This document shows positions 28,907 to 37,985 of a stretch of DNA of 64,000 nucleotides, in pieces (position 1 is the first letter of the stretch; each line of letters opens with the position of its first letter). Under the pieces are notes generated by a model. That model was not told the DNA's origin. It saw only the letters and a program-made list of their open reading frames with translations, and made no database searches. The stretch is taken from positions 744,001 to 808,000 of the forward strand of contig NZ_CP058983.1 of assembly GCF_019278465.1 (NCBI RefSeq). The letters are read 5' to 3'. Source of the DNA: Tenacibaculum sp. AHE14PA. Lineage in GTDB: Bacteria > Bacteroidota > Bacteroidia > Flavobacteriales > Flavobacteriaceae. The position numbers were made by a program, and so were the translations under genes.

Positions 28907-29482
28907 ATGAATAACGATATTGAAAAAACTCTTTCTCAGTACATCGACCTACCTAAAAATGTTATTTCAGATTTTTCGGAAGGACTTACGTATTGTGAGC
29001 TCGAACCTTTTGAATACTTTGCTAAAACAAACGAACACACTACTAGTTTTTTCATCTTAAAATCTGGCTTAATTAGATCTTTTTTAGAAACTGAAGACGG
29101 AAAACAGGTAACAAAGTTCTTTTTTACACCTCCTAATTTTACAGGAAGCTTAGCCTCTTTAATAAAAAACATTCCTTATGATTTAAACTACCAAGCTTTA
29201 ACTAAAGTTACTGGTTATAAAGGTTGTTTTCTGAAATTAAAAGAACTTACCTTAAAAAATCATGATTTTAGCCTGTTTTATATAAAGGCAATGGAAAAGT
29301 CTTATTTAAAAGCTGAGAACGTAATTATAGATATCTCTACGCATTCTGCTACTGAAAGATATTTAATTTTAAAGGAAAGAATACCTACCATCGATAATTT
29401 AATCGCACAACGCTATATTGCCTCTTATCTTAATGTATCGCCTGTACAGTTAAGTCGAATTAAAAAAAGTTTACTTAAATAA
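28907..29482 (+). CDS. Crp/Fnr-like transcriptional regulator (second of two)
   Basis: 191 residues from ATG at 28907. The open frame extends 30 codons upstream to a TTG, but that stretch overlaps the candidate RNA hairpin and has no counterpart in the paralogue. Same layout as the first copy: beta-roll with FFILKSGLIRSFLETEDGKQ and C-terminal helix-turn-helix IASYLNVSPVQLSRIKK. The two proteins share the spacing of all blocks (ATERYLILKERIPTIDNLI versus ATERYEKLRKSHPGIDNLI), so they are tandem duplicates that have diverged strongly. Regulated genes are unknown. Confidence 0.87.
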   Translation: MNNDIEKTLSQYIDLPKNVISDFSEGLTYCELEPFEYFAKTNEHTTSFFILKSGLIRSFLETEDGKQVTKFFFTPPNFTGSLASLIKNIPYDLNYQALTKVTGYKGCFLKLKELTLKNHDFSLFYIKAMEKSYLKAENVIIDISTHSATERYLILKERIPTIDNLIAQRYIASYLNVSPVQLSRIKKSLLK

Positions 29483-29535
29483 CGTCCACATCGCTGTTAT
29501 CTCTTCTTAAAAAATATTATTTACAGAAAACCTAA

Positions 29536-31038
29536 TTATTTAATAAACCGATTAGCTAAATTATTCATTTGCTCTGAGACTGCTAGTTTAATTACCACAA
29601 ACACATAGACTACTACTATTAAAATACTTTTTAAGATAATATTTATTATCGGATCAATCGGTGTGTTTTTAATAGAGAATTGAGGTATCGAGAAATTCCA
29701 ATAATAAAATCCGAAAAACAATACGGCTATTATTAATAGCATTTTAAGAGTTTTCTTTGTGTACGGAAACATTTTTAATTTGCGATTAACAAACCAAAGC
29801 TTAAACGTATTAAAAAATAATACAGTTAACAATGTAGCTAAAGCCAAACCTTCGGTACCCATACCTATATCGTTATAAAAGAAAATATTTAAATAATACA
29901 CCATAAATGCCATTCCTACTCCTACAGGCATGGTAATTTTATAAAATTTTGAGTTTTGAATTATCGCTCCGTTATTACCTAAAGACATTAAAAATAATTT
30001 AGCCGTAGATATTAGTAAAACCACCAATCCGCCACCTGCATAATTTTTATTTGGCATTATTTTAAACAATTCATCTACATTGCAGTTTACCAATATAAAG
30101 AACAGCCCACCAACTAATAATAAATTTATAGAGCTTTTTTCATACAAACTCTTTGTTTCTTTATCATTGTTTTCATTAATAGATTTAGAAGTAAGCGGTT
30201 GTAATATTTGCCCCATTGCCCTACTCGGTGCTTCAATAAAAGTACCAATAAATAATGCAACACCATAATAAGCAGCTGTTGCCAAGCCGTCTTTACCAGG
30301 AATCATTACTTTGTCTATATCCAATACAAACGCACCTGCACTACCCGCTAAAACAATATAAAAAGTATACCTAAGAACCTCTTTAAAATTAAACGGTAAC
30401 GATAGTGTTAACTTAGGTGTATATAGTTTAAGTGCATACAACATCATAAATATAGTTCTCGCCACGTAGGCAACTGTCATATAATACAAAAACTCTTGCT
30501 TGGTAATCAGCTCAAAACTTACTGCAAATAGCAATATCATAATCGCAGCTCTATTGTAAAGTTCTTTTAAAACATTACCAAAAACCGACTGCATTTGCAC
30601 TTTTGCCCAAGAATAAAAAACTTCAAAATAAGCACAAGCTACTGCAATAATATAAATATAAACAGTATAATTCTCAATAATTAAGTTCCCTTCAACATTA
30701 CTTTTTGCAACATATCCCATAATTAAATCATGAAAAAAGTCCCAACAAAAACCTACAGGTAAAGCTATTAAAAGGGGTAAAAATAAAACCGAGCTTAAAA
30801 AACTATCTTTTTCTTTTTTAGTTTTGTAGGCTACAAAGAATTTGATAATTGTAAACTGAATACCTAAAGCAATTACAGGCATTAATAAATTTGAAGCAGC
30901 AAATACATACATTGCTAAACCATAATATTCATCTTTTAAAAAACGAGCATATAGATATATGGTGTTAATACCTCCTATTAGAAAACCTAAGTAAATTATA
31001 ATGGTGTTTTTTAGCGACTGTCTTAATACGATTCCCAA
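29536..31038 (-). CDS. Polysaccharide flippase (Wzx/MATE-like membrane protein)
   Basis: 500 residues with about 12-14 hydrophobic segments spread over the whole length, starting MGIVLRQSLKNTIIIYLGF, the pattern of the polysaccharide-exporter/flippase family. It would move lipid-linked oligosaccharide across the inner membrane. The start is TTG at 31038, 1 bp after the wecB stop; the first in-frame ATG would remove the first membrane helix. It is the last gene of the minus-strand polysaccharide run that begins at about 35117 or further upstream. No Wzy polymerase gene is visible in the window. Confidence 0.88.
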   Translation of the reverse strand: MGIVLRQSLKNTIIIYLGFLIGGINTIYLYARFLKDEYYGLAMYVFAASNLLMPVIALGIQFTIIKFFVAYKTKKEKDSFLSSVLFLPLLIALPVGFCWDFFHDLIMGYVAKSNVEGNLIIENYTVYIYIIAVACAYFEVFYSWAKVQMQSVFGNVLKELYNRAAIMILLFAVSFELITKQEFLYYMTVAYVARTIFMMLYALKLYTPKLTLSLPFNFKEVLRYTFYIVLAGSAGAFVLDIDKVMIPGKDGLATAAYYGVALFIGTFIEAPSRAMGQILQPLTSKSINENNDKETKSLYEKSSINLLLVGGLFFILVNCNVDELFKIMPNKNYAGGGLVVLLISTAKLFLMSLGNNGAIIQNSKFYKITMPVGVGMAFMVYYLNIFFYNDIGMGTEGLALATLLTVLFFNTFKLWFVNRKLKMFPYTKKTLKMLLIIAVLFFGFYYWNFSIPQFSIKNTPIDPIINIILKSILIVVVYVFVVIKLAVSEQMNNLANRFIK

Positions 31039-31039
31039 T

Positions 31040-32125
31040 TTATTCTTGAATTAATGCTACTATAGCTTTATATATTTTCTCCCCTACATTCTTACCATAT
31101 AACGCTTCTTTAAATGTTTTTTCTGAATTTAAAAACTCGTTGAAAGCATTGGTTATTTTCTTCGGATGTGTTCCTGTAATTGTAGCATACTTATATGTTA
31201 CCAGTTCTGTCCATTCGGTTTCCTCTCTCGCTATAATGCAGTGCTTTTTATTAAAAAACGCTTCTTTTTGAAGTCCTCCACTATCGGTAACCACCAAACT
31301 ACATTTTTTTAACAATTCTAACATATCAAAATAACCAACAGGATCTATAAAAGTAATATTAGGCTGTAAATTATACTCAGCTAACATTTTTTTAGTGCGA
31401 GGGTGTAATGGCAATACTACTTTTTTTGTTGTGTTTATTGTTTCTAAAGCAGAAAAAACTTCAGTTAATTTCTCTTTAAAATCGGTATTTTCCTGACGGT
31501 GAATTGTCGCCAAAACAAATTCATTTTCTAATAGACCTAAATCGCTTATAATAGTCGATTTCTCTTCAGAAAACTGTCCGTAAAATTCAACAGCATCTTT
31601 CATAATGTCCCCATGCTGTTCTATCTTAATATCTAAATTATTAAAACCTTCTTTTTGCAAATTATCAATCGCAACTTGTGTTGGACAACTTAATAAATCA
31701 GCAATCCTATCTGTTACGATACGATTCACTTCTTCAGGCATTTGCATATTAAAAGAACGTAAACCAGCCTCAATATGCACCACTTTTACATGTAATTTCT
31801 TAGCAGCTAAAGCTCCTGCAAGTGTAGAATTAGTATCACCATACACCACAACTACATCCGGTTTTTCTGCTATTAAAATTTTCTCAATTTTTTCTAGCAT
31901 CTGCCCTGTCATGGCACCGTGACTTAAACCGTTAATATTTAAATTATACTTTGGCTTTGGTATTTTCATTTCATCAAAAAAAACTGCACTCATATTGGCA
32001 TCAAAATGCTGACCAGTATGTACAATTATCTCTTCAACCTCATTATGTTTATGTATCACTCGGCTTAACACAGCTCCTTTTACAAACTGAGGACGAGCGC
32101 CTAATATGGTAACTATTTTCTTCAA
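31040..32125 (-). CDS. wecB: UDP-N-acetylglucosamine 2-epimerase (non-hydrolysing)
   Basis: 361 residues. It converts UDP-GlcNAc to UDP-ManNAc for surface polysaccharide. Signature blocks: TILGARPQFVKGA at the N-terminus, HTGQHFDANMS, VYGDTNSTLAG, HIEAGLRSFN, and VTDSGGLQKEAFF in the UDP-binding C-terminal half. The start is TTG (32125), whose bases overlap the TGA stop of the upstream glycosyltransferase (TTGA), which points to translational coupling. No dedicated UDP-ManNAc dehydrogenase is seen nearby. Confidence 0.95.
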   Translation of the reverse strand: MKKIVTILGARPQFVKGAVLSRVIHKHNEVEEIIVHTGQHFDANMSAVFFDEMKIPKPKYNLNINGLSHGAMTGQMLEKIEKILIAEKPDVVVVYGDTNSTLAGALAAKKLHVKVVHIEAGLRSFNMQMPEEVNRIVTDRIADLLSCPTQVAIDNLQKEGFNNLDIKIEQHGDIMKDAVEFYGQFSEEKSTIISDLGLLENEFVLATIHRQENTDFKEKLTEVFSALETINTTKKVVLPLHPRTKKMLAEYNLQPNITFIDPVGYFDMLELLKKCSLVVTDSGGLQKEAFFNKKHCIIAREETEWTELVTYKYATITGTHPKKITNAFNEFLNSEKTFKEALYGKNVGEKIYKAIVALIQE

Positions 32126-33402
32126 GAATTTACTACTTGTTTAAGTATTACTGACAATTGTTTGGTTAGTTCTTTGCGATGGTATTGCTCGATATTTACA
32201 GATGAAACTTCTAACGAGTTTTGTTGGTATTTTTTATACAAATCACTAACTGTCTTTTTTAATTGCTCTTTCTCATTAAAATCAACTATACTACCTGCGT
32301 TTGTTTTTGCTAAAATTTCCGCTAAATCACCATCTTCCGGACCAATTGCTAAGATAGGACGTTTTGCTTGTAAATATTCAAAAATCTTTCCTGTTATAAT
32401 TCCTTTAGCGCTTGGCACTTTATTTACCGCTAATAATAAAACCTGTGAAGCTCGCTGATACTGTTGTACTTCTTTATGAGGCACATAATTTATGCGTGTT
32501 ACATTTTTAAAGTCGTATTTTTTTAAATCCGCTACAACATCATCAGATAACTTTCCAATCAGTTTTATTTCTAAATCGTTTTTAAAGTCGGTATTTTCTT
32601 CGGATAATTCGGCCAATGCTTTCCATAACGTTTTCGGATTTCTATCTGCATTCATCAACCCGATATGTGTAATGGAAAATTTCGAATCTAAAACAGTTTG
32701 ATTATTGGTGTTTTCATCAACATCATATCCATTTGTTACCACGTGTATGTTATCTGAAAATACCTCATAATTAGCCTTCATTGTTTTACCAACCACCAAA
32801 CTTGCATCGGCATTTTTAAGGACTTCTTTTTCTAGTTGATGGTGTTTTTTTATCGCTTTTTTAGTTAATGGCAATTGATGAAAATAATCAATATCCGTCC
32901 AAGGATCCCGAAAATCTGAGATCCACTTTGCATTTGTTTTTTTCTTTAAATGCAATCCGATTAAATGCAAACTATGTGGCGGACCTGTGGTAATAATTGC
33001 ATCAATCTTATTTTCTGTCAAGTATTTTTCGAGGTATTTTACCGATGGTTTTACCCAATATTTTCGTGCATCCGGAATAAAATAATTAGCTCGAACATAT
33101 TGTAGTATTTTTCCGAAAAAAGTCGGATTCGGATTTAAAAAACCAGCACTTGTTTTGGTTTCTTTCTTTTTAAAGATTGATAAAAGATCATTTGGTTCCC
33201 AAATACCTTTTTTTATTACTTCAATATCTTTAGGAACGTCATTTGCTAAAGATTCGTCTATAATAGGATACTTAGCTTCATCAACCGTATATACTACAGG
33301 TTCTATATTAAAATCGCGTAAATATTTTACAAATTTTAACCAACGCTGCACACCAGAACCACCTGCCGGAATCCAATAATATGTAATAATTAGTACTTTC
33401 AA
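32122..33402 (-). CDS. Glycosyltransferase (GT4-like) of the polysaccharide locus
   Basis: 426 residues with the two-Rossmann GT-B layout. The start IITYYWIPAGGSGVQRW carries the glycine-rich acceptor loop, ISDFRDPWTD lies at about 165-174, and the C-terminal half has ITHIGLMNADRNPKTLW and the GKIFEYLQAKRPILAIGPEDGD block that binds the nucleotide-sugar. The start is TTG at 33402, 1 bp after the TAA of the upstream glycosyltransferase; there is no better in-frame start before the conserved IITYYW. Donor and acceptor sugars cannot be told from the sequence. Confidence 0.88.
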   Translation of the reverse strand: MKVLIITYYWIPAGGSGVQRWLKFVKYLRDFNIEPVVYTVDEAKYPIIDESLANDVPKDIEVIKKGIWEPNDLLSIFKKKETKTSAGFLNPNPTFFGKILQYVRANYFIPDARKYWVKPSVKYLEKYLTENKIDAIITTGPPHSLHLIGLHLKKKTNAKWISDFRDPWTDIDYFHQLPLTKKAIKKHHQLEKEVLKNADASLVVGKTMKANYEVFSDNIHVVTNGYDVDENTNNQTVLDSKFSITHIGLMNADRNPKTLWKALAELSEENTDFKNDLEIKLIGKLSDDVVADLKKYDFKNVTRINYVPHKEVQQYQRASQVLLLAVNKVPSAKGIITGKIFEYLQAKRPILAIGPEDGDLAEILAKTNAGSIVDFNEKEQLKKTVSDLYKKYQQNSLEVSSVNIEQYHRKELTKQLSVILKQVVNS

Positions 33403-33403
33403 A

Positions 33404-34588
33404 TTATAAATTATTGTATAAATCGATTAAACCTTCTGAAGTTTTATCCCAAGTAAATTCATTTTTAACAAAATTTTCTCCGTTTTTACCCAATTCTTCT
33501 CTTAAAGTAGGATTGTTATATAATGTTAAAACTTTATCCTCGAAATCTGCTACATTTTGTGCTTCATGCACCAAACCTCCGTTTATTTTTTCAATTAAGT
33601 TTTTCTGAGCAATGGCGTTACTTACCAATAATGGTTTTGCCAAACTCATATATTGAAATAACTTATTCGCATAGGCCACATCGTGCTGAATATTACGTCG
33701 TAAAGGTGAAATACAAATATCGCTTGCTTTTATATAAGACGGAAATAACGATACGTTTTGCCAACCTTCAAAATCAACAAAACCGGATACTTTCAACTTT
33801 TCAACTTCTGCTTTTAAAATATAATCGGTGGTATTCTTACCTACAATTACCAATTTAACAGTCGGTATTTGTTCTTTTAATTTTACAACAGCTTTTATTG
33901 CCGTTAGTAAACCTCTACGAACATGCGTATCTCCCAGATAAAGAATTACAAAATTTTCTTTATACTTTTTGATGATGACGGTATTCAGCTCAAAGGCATT
34001 GTAAAAAGATTTACGAATGGTATTTGGTACTAAAACCACTTTATTTTTAGCAATTTCAGTTCTCTCAACTACTTCATCAACAAACTCTTGAGAAACGGTA
34101 ATTACTTTATCAGCCTTTTTAATAAATGCTTCTTCTTTTTGCTGCCATTTTTTTGGAGAAATGATATATTTCCCAGGGAACTTTTGCAAGTGCGGATAAA
34201 ACTTCATCACCTCAGGCATATTATCATGCAAATCTAAAATGACAGGTAATTGCTGTTTTTTATTAGTTAAAAAAACTGAATCAGCGATTCGGATATCATG
34301 AATATGTATCGCTTCAATCTTATTTTTAAATAAAAAATCAGCAATCTTCTTTTTCATCAATAATGAATAAAAAGGAACGGTGTACGCTAAAGCGGATAAT
34401 TTATACTCTAATTTGTTAGATTGATATCGCTTTACTTGAATTTGATTAATGGTTTCTTCACGTGCTTCCCCTCCATAAGTCAAACAAAACAAGAACACTT
34501 CATGTCCGTTTTTTATCAACCCAATTGCTTCATTCTCTACACGAGGATCTGGCGGAAAAACCTTATCCAATATCATTCCTATTCTCAT
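33404..34588 (-). CDS. Glycosyltransferase (GT4 family)
   Basis: 394 residues. GT-B signature: MRIGMILDKVFPPDPRVENEA at the start, IHIHDIRIADSVFLT in the N-terminal domain, VILYLGDTHVRRGLLTAI at the domain boundary and the C-terminal KASDICISPLRRN with ANKLFQYMSLAKPLLVSN. The enzyme probably adds one sugar to a lipid-linked glycan at the cytoplasmic membrane face. Its start overlaps the end of the upstream methyltransferase gene by 26 bp, and its stop is 1 bp from the next glycosyltransferase, so the genes form a tight operon. Confidence 0.9.
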   Translation of the reverse strand: MRIGMILDKVFPPDPRVENEAIGLIKNGHEVFLFCLTYGGEAREETINQIQVKRYQSNKLEYKLSALAYTVPFYSLLMKKKIADFLFKNKIEAIHIHDIRIADSVFLTNKKQQLPVILDLHDNMPEVMKFYPHLQKFPGKYIISPKKWQQKEEAFIKKADKVITVSQEFVDEVVERTEIAKNKVVLVPNTIRKSFYNAFELNTVIIKKYKENFVILYLGDTHVRRGLLTAIKAVVKLKEQIPTVKLVIVGKNTTDYILKAEVEKLKVSGFVDFEGWQNVSLFPSYIKASDICISPLRRNIQHDVAYANKLFQYMSLAKPLLVSNAIAQKNLIEKINGGLVHEAQNVADFEDKVLTLYNNPTLREELGKNGENFVKNEFTWDKTSEGLIDLYNNL

Positions 34589-35117
34589 CTACAACTACTT
34601 TCTTTCTTTCTGCGTAAACCGCATAATATCTCGGAATAAATTTCCTTAATATAGGTCTGAAACCTATTTTATTAACAGGGCTTGTCCATTTTTCTGACTC
34701 AACAATATTCCAGTCCGATTTGTCTAATAACCAATCAAATTGCCAATCTTCAAACTCGTGATAATGTCTATCCCAAACATCCGTTTTACTTCTGTAGGCA
34801 TTTGCGAACCATAATTTCAACGGAACAGTGGTAATTAATTTTGTAGCTTTTATTTCCTTTAAAATATTTAAGGGCGCTAACATATGTTCGAAAATTTCAA
34901 ACGATGTTACTGCATCTACTTCGTGCTCTTTTACAATATCAGTAATAAAATCTAAATCCTCTCCTTTGGTATTAATCACGGTATACCCATGATTTTCCAT
35001 AATTTCTGTAAACCTATTTCTAGTTCCTAAATCTAAAATAGTTGCTGGTGCAGGTAACACCTTCTCTAAAAATTTTATCGTGTGGTTATATCTCTTTTGA
35101 GGATAATATGTTTTCAT
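34563..35117 (-). CDS. Class I SAM-dependent methyltransferase
   Basis: 184 residues. ATILDLGTRNRFTEIMENHG (about 20-39) is the SAM-binding motif I region (D-L-G-T), followed by the acidic GEDLDF and TSFEIFEHMLAPLNIL, the motif III/IV area of small-molecule methyltransferases. The 26-bp overlap with the downstream glycosyltransferase gene and the surrounding genes suggest it methylates a sugar or a glycan end, but this is only context. Length is at the low end for the family, without a visible truncation. Confidence 0.82.
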   Translation of the reverse strand: MKTYYPQKRYNHTIKFLEKVLPAPATILDLGTRNRFTEIMENHGYTVINTKGEDLDFITDIVKEHEVDAVTSFEIFEHMLAPLNILKEIKATKLITTVPLKLWFANAYRSKTDVWDRHYHEFEDWQFDWLLDKSDWNIVESEKWTSPVNKIGFRPILRKFIPRYYAVYAERKKVVVDENRNDIG

Positions 35118-35149
35118 TAATTTTTATTTAAAAAAATTGAATTCTAAAT

Positions 35150-37567
35150 TTATTTTTGCTTTTTCTTACGAATTACAAACCAGCCAATCGGAATTAGCAA
35201 TAATAACGCATAACAACATAATGTAATTATATTTCCGGTTCGTATTACGGTTGGTTCGTATTTAAATACAATTTCGTGTTTTCCTTTTGGTATATTCATA
35301 CCTCTAAGTACATAATTAACTTGATAATGTTCAGTTTTAATGCCATCTAAATAAGCTTTCCAACCATCTTTATAATAGATTTCTGAAAATACGGCAAACT
35401 GATTTTCTTGCGTAGCTGTTTTATAAACTAAGGTTGTTACATCATTTTTAATTAATGTAATTGTAGCTGTTGAATCTTTTTTGAATAGATTATTATAATC
35501 CATATATCCTTGTGGGCTTCTTTTTAATTCTCGTCCATTAATTACAGCTGTTGATTTCGTGTTTAAACTATCTAAAGCAAGTATCTCTTCATTTGCTGAA
35601 TTTACTATTTTTAGAGAATTAACGAACCAAGCATTCCCGTTTGCATCGGTATTTTCTTGAAACTTATCTTCACCAACAATAACGTATTTTGCATTTAGCA
35701 TATTTAGTACGTTGATGTTATTTTTTGCTATTTGATAATCAAACAACTCTTGATAACGTTTCATTTTAGCAGCATGATAACCACCAATCGAATTATGAAA
35801 ATACGATGTTCTACCATCTTGCATTGGGTTTCCACTAAAATTAGCAACACGGTAATAACTTTTATCTTTTAAAATATCTTTATCAGCTTGGGTTGGTGTA
35901 AATGGTTTTAACACCTTTCTTGCTGATGTAAAATCTTCTTTATTTACGTATTTAATATCCACCGATACTAAATCGAAAAGAATTAAACTCCCTAAAACAA
36001 TTAAAACCGAAACCTGCTTTAGTTTTCCTTTTAGATAAAACCACAACAAAGCTGCTGCTGCTAAAATCAATAAAAATGAGCGAACACTATCGTTAAATAG
36101 CATTGTTTTTCTATCAGAAATTAAGGCATCTATTAAAGTTGGTAATTCTTGATATTGGCCATCTCTTAATCCTTCAAAAGCAAATAAACTAGATCCGAAT
36201 ACCGCAAAACCTAAAGTAATTCCGCCTAAAACATAAAATGCCTTTTTTAGCGCTTCTTCTTTTTCTTCGGATGTAGGTTTTGATGAAAAGAAATCTCTTA
36301 AAGCAATCATTCCTAATAACGGCACACATAACTCAGCAATTACCTGAATAGATGAAACCGCTCTAAACTTATTATATAACGGCACATAATCAATAAAAAA
36401 GTTTGTGATTACTGAGAAATTCTTTCCCCAACTTAACATGATTGAAAAAATAGTAGCGGCTACTAACCAATTCCTTAAACGTCCTTTTACTAAGAAAACT
36501 CCTAAAAAGAATAAGAAAAATAAAATAGCACCAATATATGCGGGCGCTTCAACAATAGGTTGTGTTCCCCAATAGGTTAACACCTGACTTGAATAATCTT
36601 TGGCGACACTTTTACCTGCGTTTTGTTCTAAAACTTGATAAAAATTAGAATCTTCTCCTAATTTTTCAACCGTTCCTCCACCCATAAAACGAGGAATTAT
36701 CAAATTAAAAGTTTCAGCAATTCCGTAACTATATTCGGTAATGTACGATTTATCTAATCCTGTAGATTTTTCTTTTGGTGATCCGTCAGAAGTAATTGTT
36801 AATTCCGATTTTCCTCGCGTACTAAAATCACCGTATTCTTTCATGGATAATAATCGGGTAGAATTTACGCCCAAACCGATAAACATTGCCACCAATAATA
36901 CCGCTGCTTGTTTTGCGAATACTGGTAATGTTTTGGTTTTAAAAGCTTCTATAAATTCTACAATTGCCAATATCAACAAACAAAAACCTAAATAATAAGT
37001 CATTTGTGGGTGGTTTGTGTATACTTCTAAAGCCATTGCCAAAGCAGTAATTACAAAACCGACTAAATAACGTTTTCTAAAAATATATAAAACTCCGGCA
37101 ATTACCATTGGCATATAACCAATCGCATGTGCTTTTGCATTGTGTCCTGCCCCGAAAATAATTATTAAATATGTTGAAAATCCGAAAGACAAACTCCCTA
37201 AAATGGCAAGTTTCCAATCTACTTTTAAAGCTGTTAATAACAAGAAAAATCCTAAGAAATATAAAAATAGATAATCTGCAGGACGTGGTAAAAAACGAAT
37301 TGCTTTATCAATATAACGCACGAAATCATTCGGATAATACGCACTAACCTGATATGCAGGCATACCGCTAAAAGCATTTCCTAGCCAATAAGGTTCTTCG
37401 CCATTGGCAATTCTATAGTCTTTTACCTCTTTCGACATTCCTATAAATTGGGTAATGTCACTCTGTTTTATTTGTTTTCCGCTTAAAACCGGATTAAAAT
37501 ATAGCAGCGATATAATTGCAAAAACAACAATTGTTATCGCATACGGAATCATTTTTTTAAAATTCAT
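35150..37567 (-). CDS. YfhO-family integral membrane protein
   Basis: 805 residues, about 12 or more membrane helices, starting MNFKKMIPYAITIVVFAIIS. A loop with LPRPADYLFLYFLG and GAGHNAKAHAIGYMP, and the C-terminal MNIPKGKHEIVFKYEPT followed by a final helix and KKKQK tail, match the YfhO family (Bacteroidota YfhO proteins of about 800 residues). Bacillus YfhO is a GT-C-fold membrane protein linked to teichoic-acid glycosylation. The position upstream of glycosyltransferases supports a role in glycan transfer. No catalytic residue is asserted here. Confidence 0.87.
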   Translation of the reverse strand: MNFKKMIPYAITIVVFAIISLLYFNPVLSGKQIKQSDITQFIGMSKEVKDYRIANGEEPYWLGNAFSGMPAYQVSAYYPNDFVRYIDKAIRFLPRPADYLFLYFLGFFLLLTALKVDWKLAILGSLSFGFSTYLIIIFGAGHNAKAHAIGYMPMVIAGVLYIFRKRYLVGFVITALAMALEVYTNHPQMTYYLGFCLLILAIVEFIEAFKTKTLPVFAKQAAVLLVAMFIGLGVNSTRLLSMKEYGDFSTRGKSELTITSDGSPKEKSTGLDKSYITEYSYGIAETFNLIIPRFMGGGTVEKLGEDSNFYQVLEQNAGKSVAKDYSSQVLTYWGTQPIVEAPAYIGAILFFLFFLGVFLVKGRLRNWLVAATIFSIMLSWGKNFSVITNFFIDYVPLYNKFRAVSSIQVIAELCVPLLGMIALRDFFSSKPTSEEKEEALKKAFYVLGGITLGFAVFGSSLFAFEGLRDGQYQELPTLIDALISDRKTMLFNDSVRSFLLILAAAALLWFYLKGKLKQVSVLIVLGSLILFDLVSVDIKYVNKEDFTSARKVLKPFTPTQADKDILKDKSYYRVANFSGNPMQDGRTSYFHNSIGGYHAAKMKRYQELFDYQIAKNNINVLNMLNAKYVIVGEDKFQENTDANGNAWFVNSLKIVNSANEEILALDSLNTKSTAVINGRELKRSPQGYMDYNNLFKKDSTATITLIKNDVTTLVYKTATQENQFAVFSEIYYKDGWKAYLDGIKTEHYQVNYVLRGMNIPKGKHEIVFKYEPTVIRTGNIITLCCYALLLLIPIGWFVIRKKKQK

Positions 37568-37569
37568 GC

Positions 37570-37821
37570 TTAATCTATTTCTTCAAAATCAACATATTCT
37601 CCTACAGAATTATTGCTTTGTTTTGAATCTTGTGGTTTTTTATCTACAACAGTTTTTCCTTCATCAACAGTGCTTTCTTGTTGATTACTATATTGTTGCG
37701 CTGCTTTTTTCTGAACTTTATCTACCGCTTTTTTTAATAAATAAGGAGCAAATAACTTCACCAAAAATTTTAGCACGTAATAAACAAGTATAATTATTAA
37801 TATAGTTCTTAAAAAATTCAT
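37570..37821 (-). CDS. DUF4834 small membrane protein
   Basis: 83 residues from ATG at 37821 (MNFLRTILIIILVYYVLKFL). Longer reading from ATG 37848 or TTG 37884 is possible, but the hydrophobic N-terminus from 37821 matches the family start. One membrane helix (about 5-25) is followed by a basic amphipathic segment (KKAVDKVQKKAAQQY) and an acidic end (GEYVDFEEID). DUF4834 proteins are Bacteroidota-specific and uncharacterised, and are often located beside YfhO genes as here (2 bp gap). Confidence 0.75.
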   Translation of the reverse strand: MNFLRTILIIILVYYVLKFLVKLFAPYLLKKAVDKVQKKAAQQYSNQQESTVDEGKTVVDKKPQDSKQSNNSVGEYVDFEEID

Positions 37822-37949
37822 AGGTCCAGCTTCATTTATATGTGTCATCTTAACTTTTAATAAAAAATTAATCAAAAATAACAATTTGAAGCAAAACGAA
37901 GCGTTAAGACTTTACAAAACTTATATTATATAGTAATTTGTATTTTATG

Positions 37950-37957
37950 TATGTTTG
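37950..37957 (+). promoter_or_regulatory. TAnnTTTG -7 box for barrel protein gene
   Basis: TATGTTTG, full consensus match, 28 bp before the ATG at 37986 in the divergent gap. No clear -33 TTG at normal spacing. Confidence 0.45.
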
Positions 37958-37985
37958 TACTAATTGTATTAATTGAATTTACAAC

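Noticed and set aside
31605..31922. 105-codon plus-strand frame
   Set aside because: Lies fully inside wecB on the opposite strand, Cys/Ser-rich, no family features.
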